Assembly: GCA_963748385.1 (NCBI GenBank)
Contig: CAVVIQ010000010.1
Location: 186,001 to 250,000, forward strand
Reading direction: 5' to 3'
DNA length: 64,000 nt
Source of the DNA: Rhodoblastus sp963748385
GTDB lineage: Bacteria > Pseudomonadota > Alphaproteobacteria > Rhizobiales > Beijerinckiaceae
A program made the translations under genes and the position numbers. Positions 57,439 through 64,000 of this stretch are shown piece by piece. The notes beneath the pieces were generated by a model, which saw only the letters and a program-made list of their open reading frames with translations, was not told the DNA's origin and did no database searches. The stretch's first letter is position 1, and every line of letters begins with the position of its first letter.

Positions 57439-57745
57439 CCAACCGCACCATTTCTGCGCCAATGAACGGACCGCATTAGATGCGAATGTTGCGGCGAGCC
57501 CACCCTCTGCCAGCGCGGCCAATATTCCTTTTGGCTGAAACGACGCAGCACAGCCATTCCAGACTTTCGATGTTATCCCAAGTCTCGCCCTCGGCGGCAA
57601 GCTTTCCGCAAACGAACCGCGTGACCATCTTCATCGCGCCGCGCGCGTACACCTGATAGCGCGCAGAAAAGATGTGTGGCGCGTGCTGTGTTATGACCTT
57701 GTCGGCAACATCAAATTTGACATTGGCTGCCGTCCCTTGAATCAT
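57439..57745 (-). pseudogene. scnA-like remnant (second copy), one frame disruption
   Basis: From 57745 the frame reads KFDVADKVITQHAPHIFSAR, QVYARGAMKM, AEGETWDNIESLEW. After a shift near 57540 it continues FQPKGI and TFASNAVRSLAQKW. These line up with the intact ScnA (KFKQGDSVRIKNLPDIFYTR, QLYTRG, AEDESWNNTDNPEW, FRQKDLW, TFANDTVETELSERW). The N-terminus before KFD is short. It is a diverged, probably inactive duplicate of the alpha-subunit gene. Confidence 0.75.
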
Positions 57746-58054
57746 TTCTGATCGTCAACCACGCAGCCAACTTGGCGCCGCGCGCCTTGCCACACAGTGC
57801 GGTTTACTCATGATGCCCTTTGATCTCCCCGATGCAATGACGATCATCCCCAGCGTCAACGACCCAGGGATTTTATAGGTAATTCCTATCGCCTTGATAG
57901 CAACGTCGGCTTTGACATTATAGGTCACGCATTTCCAATATACCCACCGTGTTTATGGCGGACCAATGGCCGTCAAATGAGAGAGTGGCGTTCGAAATCG
58001 CCGCGCGCTCCAAGGAATTAAGGGTCGCGTTGGCGATCGCCACGGAAGGGTCGG
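57746..58054. other. Non-coding stretch
   Basis: No recognisable gene. It separates the reverse-strand scnA-like remnant from forward-strand membrane-protein fragments. Confidence 0.4.
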
Positions 58055-58737
58055 ATGAAGCTGAAAGGATTTCTCGGCGTCGCGGCGTGTTCGCTTCTGG
58101 CGCTCTGCGCGAGCGGCCTGAATTTCGGGCGCGCCCTGGCCGCCGACCTGCCGAGCGAGAAGGAAGCGCCGGCGGCACCCGCCGATCCCTGGAGCGGATT
58201 TTATGTCGGCGGGCATTTCGGCTGGGCGTGGGGCGATTCGAACTGGTCCGGCGCCGGGGCGGCGGGTTCGTTCGGCATCGCGCAGCCGCTCGATTCCTTC
58301 AGGAATCCGGCAGCTTCCTTACCGGCGCACAGGGCGGCTATAATTACCGCCTGCCCAATCATCTGGTCGTCGGCGGCGAAATCGACGCGACTTTTCCGAG
58401 CTTTCCGGACCCCAACGGCCTGACGACCGGCGGCGTCTCCAATCTCGTCTCGCCCGCGATCGGCGCCGCCAGCTACAATGAGAACGTGCTCGCGGCGACG
58501 CACGATCTCGACATTGTCGAGGACATAGCCGACCGCTGCGTCATATTGCAATCCGGCCGGGTCGCGGCCTCCGACGCCCCCGAGGCGGTTCTCAACGATG
58601 TCGACCTGCTGATGCGAACGCGCCTCGCCCATGCGCATCGTCATGCTTTTGGTGACGGGACGACACACAGTCATCACCATCTGCATCGCATACGCCGTCA
58701 GGGGAACCGCCAGGATGAGACGTTCGAATCCATATGA
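58055..58737 (+). pseudogene. Chimera: outer-membrane protein N-terminus joined to CbiO C-terminus
   Basis: From 58055 an Omp25/31-type protein begins: signal peptide, then ADLPSEKEAPAAP and DPWSGFYVGGHFGWAWGDSN. After a one-base shift near 58300 it continues GSFLTGAQGGYNYRLPNHLV up to SYNENVL. At about 58495 it changes abruptly to the end of an ABC ATPase: ATHDLDIVEDIADRCVILQS, a CbiO-like tail and a His-rich end (THSHHHLHR). This looks like a deletion junction between two former genes. Confidence 0.72.
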
Positions 58738-58753
58738 AAGGCTGCTGGCCCCC

Positions 58754-60135
58754 ATGAACAAGACCGCTCATACGGCTGCTTCCGCACGCCGGGCCGACGC
58801 GTGGGCGCGAATTTCCTTTACAGCTTTGGCCGTCGCCTCCGGACTCGGTTGGATCCTCCTGGCTGATCCCGCCACCGCAGACGAGCCGCCGCCGTCGATC
58901 CTGAACAGCGTTCCTGCCTTCGCCGGACTGGCGGGAGCCAAGAAAAACCTGACTGATCTCGGCTTCACCGTTCAAGCGACCTATATCGGCGAGGTTCTGG
59001 GCAATCCGGTCGGCGGCATGCGCCAAGGGACCATCTACGACGGCCGCGTTGAATTGATGCTCGAAGCGGACATGGGGAAGCTCGCCGGTATCCAGGGCGG
59101 AACGTTGCACGCCGACGGCTACTGGATCACCGGCGAGGGATTGACGACCAATTATGTCGGCAGCCTCATGCCGGTGAGCTACATCGAGGCGCTGGCGACG
59201 ATGCGGCTTTACGAATTGTGGTACGAGCAGAAACTCGCGGACAACAAACTGGCCCTGCGCGCCGGCCTCCTCGCGCCGATTCCGATTTCGTCTCCAGCAA
59301 ATACGCCCAGCTCTTCGTCAATTCGACGACCGGCTGGCCCGAAATTCTCGCCGCGGACCTGCCGAGCGGCGGGCCGGCCTATCCGTTTTCGGCCATGGGT
59401 TTTCGCGCCAAATACGACGCGACAGACCACATTTCGCTGTTGGCGGCCATCTACGACGGCAATCCCGCGGGACCTGGTCCAGGCAATCCGCAAATTCGCA
59501 ACGCCTATGGCGTCAATTTCCGCATGGACGATCCGCCGCTGCTGATGCAGGAAGCGCAATTCAATTACAATCAGGAACAGAACGCGTCCGGCCTTCCCGG
59601 AACAGTCAAGCTCGGCGCCTGGGAATATTTAGGCGATGTCGCCGATTATCGTCTCAATCCTCAAGGCGTTCAGTATAACCAGACTGGCCTGCAACTGTTC
59701 AGCCTGCCGGGCGACAGCGGCGCCTACGCCATGATCGATCAATTGCTGATCAGGTCGCCCGAGGATCCCGCCAAGGGCGTTGGCGTTTTTGCCCGCGTCT
59801 TCGGCGCGCCGTCAGCGCGCAATCTGGTTGACTTCTATTTCGACGCCGGCGTCAATGTTTCGGGCTTCGTTCCGGGCCGCGCCAACGACGTTTTCGGTCT
59901 ATCTTTTGCTTATACGAAAATCTCCGCCAGCGTCGTCAATGCTGCGACCGCTGCCGCCCTGCCAGTCGTTCCCACCTGCGAAGCCATGGTGGAGCTGACC
60001 TATCAGGCGCAGATCCTGCCTGGATGGTCGGCGCAGCCTGTGGCGCAATATATCGTCAATCCCGGCGCGGGCCTGGGGGGCGTCAGCCTCCCCAACGCGG
60101 TCGTCCTCGGCCTGCGCACGACCATCGCCTTCTGA
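58754..60135 (+). CDS. OprB-type carbohydrate-selective porin (frame disrupted once)
   Basis: A signal peptide (FTALAVASGLGWILLADPATA) precedes an OprB barrel: LTDLGFTVQATYIGEVLGNP, LEADMGKLAGIQGGTLHADG, then, after a shift near 59278, SDFVSSKYAQLFVNSTTGWP through GLRTTIAF with terminal Phe. A missing G in GCGCCGATTCC explains the shift. Corrected, the protein is about 460 residues. Start at 58754 places the signal peptide correctly. Substrate unknown. Confidence 0.8.
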
Positions 60136-60461
60136 AACCACTGTGATGCGGCGGCACGGCGCAAACTGAAACAACGAGTCATAGAAGCGGATTTGGATTT
60201 CGTTCCGGCGACGTGGAACGGGTAGTAAGGCCGCTTCGAGCTCCTGAGAGGACGGCCGAAACAAGGAACCGGCCTTCCGCAGTGGGTCGACACCGGGATT
60301 CGGGCGATCCAAACCTGAATTCCGCAAATGGCGCCGAGCCGCCCTTGCCGACAGCGCTCGGGATGGTCCGCAAAACGGCGGATATTGTTGAAAAACTCGA
60401 CCGTTGCCGCGGTGCGGGGGGCGTGATTCACTTCTCCTGCTGATTTGCGGGAGAATCGACG
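60136..60461. other. Non-coding stretch
   Basis: No gene recognised. The last 40 bases (from about 60424) probably include the left end of the following IS remnant. Confidence 0.4.
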
Positions 60462-60967
60462 ATGATGGGCGTGCAAGCGGCAGGAGCTCGTTTGTTTTAA
60501 GACTTCTGCCTCGATGACCATGTGCCGGCCGATCACCAATTGCGGGGCATTGATCAGCACCTAGATTTCGAACGCATCCGCGCCGCGCTGAAGCCTTTCT
60601 ACAGCACCACCGGTCGCCCCTCGATCGATCCCGAACTGATGATCCGCATGCTGCTGGTTGGCTATTGCATGGGCATCCGATCCGAGCGCCGCCTGTGCGA
60701 GGAAGTCCATCTCAATCTGGCCTACAGGTGGTTCTGCCGCCTCGGTTTGGATGGCAAGGTTCCCGACCATTCGACTTTTTCGAAGAACCGGCATGGCCGC
60801 TTACGCGAGAGCGACATCTCAAGCGCATTCTCCGGCTCAACCGTCTGCGATTGCGCGGCCCATACGGCGCCAAGGACGAATTCCTGCTTGCGGCGACCGC
60901 CCAGGACTTGAAACGGCTCGCCAAACTGCGCCCGATGGGCGGGCAGATGCAGCCAGTCATGGCATAA
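60462..60967 (+). pseudogene. IS1182-type transposase remnant
   Basis: The frame from 60462 has a stop at 60498, then HVPADHQLRGIDQHLDFERI, RPSIDPELMIRMLLVGYCMG and NLAYRWFCRLGLDGKVPDHS, the N-terminal domain of IS1182/IS5-like transposases. After a break near 60810, GPYGAKDEFLLAATAQDLKR and LAKLRPMGG come from the distal part, so the catalytic middle is deleted. Confidence 0.8.
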
Positions 60968-61146
60968 GCCGCGCGACTGCGCGAGACAGCCAAAGCCGAC
61001 GTGCGCGAGACGATCCGCCAGGAGCTGGACCTCCTGCCGGAAGTTTATGAGCGCAAGCTGTGGGAGGAGAAGGTTGAGCGGACGTATCATTTTGTGTTTG
61101 AGCATTATGGTGCCGAACCGGCAAATCCTGCATACGGCAATCATTA
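60968..61146 (+). pseudogene. C-terminal remnant resembling HsdR (type I restriction subunit)
   Basis: An open frame without start codon reads ETIRQELDLLPEVYERKLWE, then EKVERTYHFVFEHYG and a stop. This resembles the extreme C-terminus of type I restriction R subunits. Only about 58 residues remain. Confidence 0.45.
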
Positions 61147-61408
61147 GCAGATCGGTTTTTCATCGGCACCAATTGTTCACCGTACACCGATAGGTTGCTC
61201 GTCACCCCCAAGCTGCGCTGTCTCGACCAGATCAAAAAACCACCCGCCACCGGCGGCTTGACTCGCGTAGCGGCGGAAAGCCGCCCGGGGCGGCGCGACG
61301 CTCGTTCATGTCGCGCTGGGCAAGCGTTTTGTTGTTACCTCAGAGTTACTTTCGCTCAACAACCCGCCCTAAACGGCTGCGCAATTATCTGATAACAGAT
61401 TGTTTTTT

Positions 61409-61487
<79 letters not shown>

Positions 61488-61583
61488 GCGGGAGCGCGCT
61501 TTGCCTAGCATAAATTTCGGCGCGGAAAAACTGTGGCGCGCGCAAACATGCTAATCCTCGAAAACCTTCGCTGGGCGGTCCGC

Positions 61584-62393
61584 ATGCGCTTTTTTCGTTT
61601 CTTTTTCGCCGGTCTGATCGCGCTCGCCGCGCCGGCTTGCGCCCAGGCCGCCGGTTGCTTGAGCGCGGCGGCGGGCGAAAAGGCGCGGCTGGAAAAAGTC
61701 GACGCGCGGCTCGACATCACGCTCGCGGACGGGCGCGTGGTCTTTTTCCCGTCCGTCGAGCCGCCGCGCGCGACCCTCGCCGAACCCGACCTCCCGCAGG
61801 AGGCCGCCCGGCAGCTGGCGTCCCTGCTGGCGGGAAAGACGCTGGCCGTGGAGACGCTGGGCCCGGCCGACCGCTGGGGGCGCGTCCCCGCCCGGCTTGT
61901 CCCCGAGGGCGCGGAGGAATCCGCCGACGAGACCCTGGTCGCCGCCGGCCTCGCTGTCGTTCGCGCCGATCCCGGCCCGTGCGCCCAGGGCGCCAAAGCC
62001 GCCGAGGCCGAGGCGCGGGCCGCGAAAATCGGAATCTGGGCGGACCCGGCCTACGCCGTTCTGTCGGGCGACGACGCGGCGGCCTTCGCCGCGCGCGACG
62101 GGACGCTCGCCATCGTCGAGGGGCGGATCGGCTCGATCGGCCACGGTTTCAGCCGGACTTATCTCAATTTCGCCGGCCGGCGCGGCGCCGCCCTGGTCAT
62201 CGCCAAGCGCAACCGGCGCGCGTTCGAACGCGCCGGATTTGACGAAATGCGCCTCAAGAACCGTCGCGTCCGCGCGCGCGGCGTGGTCGAGATCGCCACC
62301 TCCCCGCTGATCGAATTGTTCCATCCCGGTCAAATCGAGTTTATGGAAGAGGCGCCGCAGGCGGGCGTGTCGGGCAAGGCCGATTCGCCCTGA
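61584..62393 (+). CDS. Thermonuclease-like (SNase fold) exported protein
   Basis: A protein of about 269 residues with a signal peptide (FFFAGLIALAAPACAQA). The SNase-like barrel pattern follows: DITLADGRVVFFPSVEPPRA, DRWGRVPARLV, ADETLVAAGLAVV, then AEARAAKIGIWADP. The catalytic residues of staphylococcal nuclease are only partly matched (RWGR present), so nuclease activity is uncertain. Start at 61584 is chosen to put the signal peptide first; 61548 is also possible. Confidence 0.75.
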   Translation: MRFFRFFFAGLIALAAPACAQAAGCLSAAAGEKARLEKVDARLDITLADGRVVFFPSVEPPRATLAEPDLPQEAARQLASLLAGKTLAVETLGPADRWGRVPARLVPEGAEESADETLVAAGLAVVRADPGPCAQGAKAAEAEARAAKIGIWADPAYAVLSGDDAAAFAARDGTLAIVEGRIGSIGHGFSRTYLNFAGRRGAALVIAKRNRRAFERAGFDEMRLKNRRVRARGVVEIATSPLIELFHPGQIEFMEEAPQAGVSGKADSP

Positions 62394-62447
62394 GCGGAAT
62401 GGGCGGAAATTGGCGCCGGCCAGGGCGCGGGATGGAACGGCGGGGCA

Positions 62448-63935
62448 ATGGCGGAACGCAGGCGCAAAAGGTCGGGAGGGCTTTTCGCTCGGCGCGCGGC
62501 TTGCGCCCTGGCCCGGCTCGCGGTCCTCGCGCTGCTCGCCGGCTGCGCGACCCTCGAACAGCAGGGCGTCGCGCCTCCGCCGTCGGCGCCGCCCGCCGCC
62601 GCGCCCAAGGCGATCCGCGACACGGCCGGGGACGCCGAGCGCAAGAGGCTGGTGGCGCTCTACGGCGGAGAATATCAATGGCCCAAGGCCCAGACCTATC
62701 TCGATCAGGTTCTGGTCCGGCTGGCCATGGCGAGCGACACGCCGACCCAGCCCTATCGCGTGACCATCCTGAATTCGGCGGTCGTCAACGCCTTCGCGCT
62801 TCCTTCGGGCGACCTTTTCGTGACCCGCGGCCTGCTCGCTTTGGCCAACGACACGTCCGAGGTGGCGGCGGTGATGGCGCACGAAATCGCCCATGTCGCC
62901 GCGCGCCACGCCTTGCTGCGGGCCGAGAAGGAAAAGACCGAGGAGGTGATCGCCCAGGCCTCCCAGATCATCGAGAACCGCCAGAAGAGCAACGAGGTTC
63001 AGGCCACAGCCGCGCGGACCATCGCCAGCTATTCCCGGCAGCAGGAATTCGAGGCCGATCGCATCGGCATCGAGGTCATCGCCCGCGCGGGCTACGATCC
63101 CTTCGCAGCGGCGCGTTTTCTCACCGCGCTCGCGCGCTCGAGCGAGATGCGCGCCGAGCTGATTGGGCAGAAAAACAGCGGCGCGCCGGACATTCTCGCG
63201 ACCCATCCCTCGACGCCTGAGCGCGTGGCGGCGGCGCTTCAGGTCGCGCGGCAGTTCGGGGCTCCCGGCGTCGGCGACATGGCGCGGCAGCCTTATCTCG
63301 AAGCGATCGACGGCATGATGTTCGGCGACGACCCGACCGACGGGGCGATCCGTGGCCGCGAATTCATCCATCCGCGGCTCGGCTTCGCCTTCCAGGCGCC
63401 GGAAGGCTATGTGCTGGAAAATTCGGCGCAGGCGGTTCTGGGCGTCGCGGGCGGCGGCGCCGAAGCCTTGCGTTTCGACAGCGTGCGCGCCCCCGTCGGC
63501 AAGAGCCTGAGAGCCTACCTGACTTCAGGCTGGATCGACGGCCTGCTCGCCTCTTCGATCCACGAGGGCATGGTCAATGGCTTGCCGGCGGTCTATGCCG
63601 ACGCCCGCGCCGGCGAATGGAATTTCCGGGTCGCGGCGATCGCCTTCAATGGCGACATTTACCGGATGATTTTCGCGGTCAGGGCGATGACGCCCGAGGC
63701 GAGCAAGAGATTCGACGATTCTATCGCCACGTTCCACCCCGTCACCGCCGACGAGCTGAAACGGGCCCAACCGTTCGTTTTGCGCGTCGTCGCGGCGGGC
63801 CTCGGCGACAACGCCGCGACATTGGCCGCGAAAATGGTCCTGACCGATCGTCCGCTCGAACAATTCGAATTGCTCAACGGCCTCGACAGCGACCAGTTGA
63901 CGATGGGCGAAAGCTACAAGATCGTCGCTTTTTGA
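62448..63935 (+). CDS. M48-family periplasmic metalloprotease lipoprotein (BepA-like)
   Basis: A 495-residue protein with a lipobox (LALLAGC, about residue 35) and an M48 peptidase domain. The zinc motif is HEIAH (VMAHEIAHVAARHAL), with the third ligand region QEFEADRIGIEVIARAGYDP. TPSTPERV-type sequence (THPSTPERVAAAL) follows, as in BepA/LoiP-like proteases that clear misassembled outer-membrane proteins. The C-terminal half has a DUF-type domain ending in a LysM-like end (DQLTMGESYKIVAF). Confidence 0.9.
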   Translation: MAERRRKRSGGLFARRAACALARLAVLALLAGCATLEQQGVAPPPSAPPAAAPKAIRDTAGDAERKRLVALYGGEYQWPKAQTYLDQVLVRLAMASDTPTQPYRVTILNSAVVNAFALPSGDLFVTRGLLALANDTSEVAAVMAHEIAHVAARHALLRAEKEKTEEVIAQASQIIENRQKSNEVQATAARTIASYSRQQEFEADRIGIEVIARAGYDPFAAARFLTALARSSEMRAELIGQKNSGAPDILATHPSTPERVAAALQVARQFGAPGVGDMARQPYLEAIDGMMFGDDPTDGAIRGREFIHPRLGFAFQAPEGYVLENSAQAVLGVAGGGAEALRFDSVRAPVGKSLRAYLTSGWIDGLLASSIHEGMVNGLPAVYADARAGEWNFRVAAIAFNGDIYRMIFAVRAMTPEASKRFDDSIATFHPVTADELKRAQPFVLRVVAAGLGDNAATLAAKMVLTDRPLEQFELLNGLDSDQLTMGESYKIVAF

Positions 63936-63946
63936 ATAAGCGCAAG

Positions 63947-63972
63947 AACGGCGAGGCTCTGGCCCCGCCGTT
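63947..63972 (+). terminator. Possible terminator after the M48 gene
   Basis: AACGGCG and CGCCGTT form a 7-bp stem 12 bases after the stop codon. There is no T run, so termination may need Rho. Confidence 0.4.
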
Positions 63973-64000
63973 CGCTTGCCAAGCGCCGGAAGGCTGGCTC

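Overview
The window looks like chromosome of an alphaproteobacterium of the order Hyphomicrobiales (Rhizobiales). Evidence is high GC, an Irr-type Fur regulator beside fabA-fabB-fabI, an Irr-box-like site before an iron operon, a pheA-kdsB pair and a PEPxxWA-CTERM protein. The style of the outer-membrane proteins suggests Beijerinckiaceae/Methylocystaceae, but that is inference only.

Core region, about 1-34.2 kb: ligA (5' end), queC, an iron-uptake operon (outer-membrane protein, cupredoxin, FTR1 permease), pheA/kdsB, a PEP-CTERM protein, an MBL-fold RNA-processing-type hydrolase with a LOG-family protein, irr, fabA-fabB-fabI, a GT-C membrane protein, a FAD oxidoreductase, and the long reverse-strand translation block rimP-nusA-ylxR-infB-rbfA-truB-rpsO-pnp. 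After an L,D-transpeptidase come a macrodomain-like protein with a dual-specificity-type phosphatase, several small unknown genes and a broken AraC regulator.

Genomic island, 34212-61456 (27.2 kb): a 48-bp direct repeat is formed by the 3' half of tRNA-Arg(CCT) at 61411-61487 and a second copy at 34212-34259. A tyrosine integrase (frame-disrupted) sits just inside the left copy, followed by a degraded primase/helicase module, iteron-like repeats and a large nested inverted repeat. The cargo is a coherent pseudohalide (thiocyanate/cyanate) catabolic set: a beta-carbonic anhydrase, a GlcF-like Fe-S protein, cyanase (cynS), a degenerate NiCoT-like protein, an FNT-family channel, a DsrE-like protein, a P15K-like metallochaperone, the three thiocyanate hydrolase subunits (scnB-scnA-scnC), an outer-membrane channel, a divergent LysR regulator and a cobalt ECF transporter (cbiMNQO) that could feed the Co centre of ScnC. 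An IS630 element interrupts the set. The right arm holds PhzF, an scnA-like remnant, an OMP/CbiO chimera, an OprB porin and IS1182/hsdR remnants.

Working model: SCN- enters through the outer-membrane channel and possibly the FNT protein. ScnABC hydrolyses it to COS and NH3. The beta-CA-like enzyme may hydrolyse COS and/or supply bicarbonate for cyanase, and the DsrE-like protein may handle sulfur. CbiMNQO and the P15K-like protein supply and insert cobalt.

Caveat: several core genes (fabA, rimP, the FAD oxidoreductase) carry single-base frame disruptions next to short homopolymers, so some frameshifts in the island may be sequence errors rather than true pseudogenes.

Beyond the tRNA-Arg gene I saw no other tRNA or rRNA gene, and no CRISPR array.
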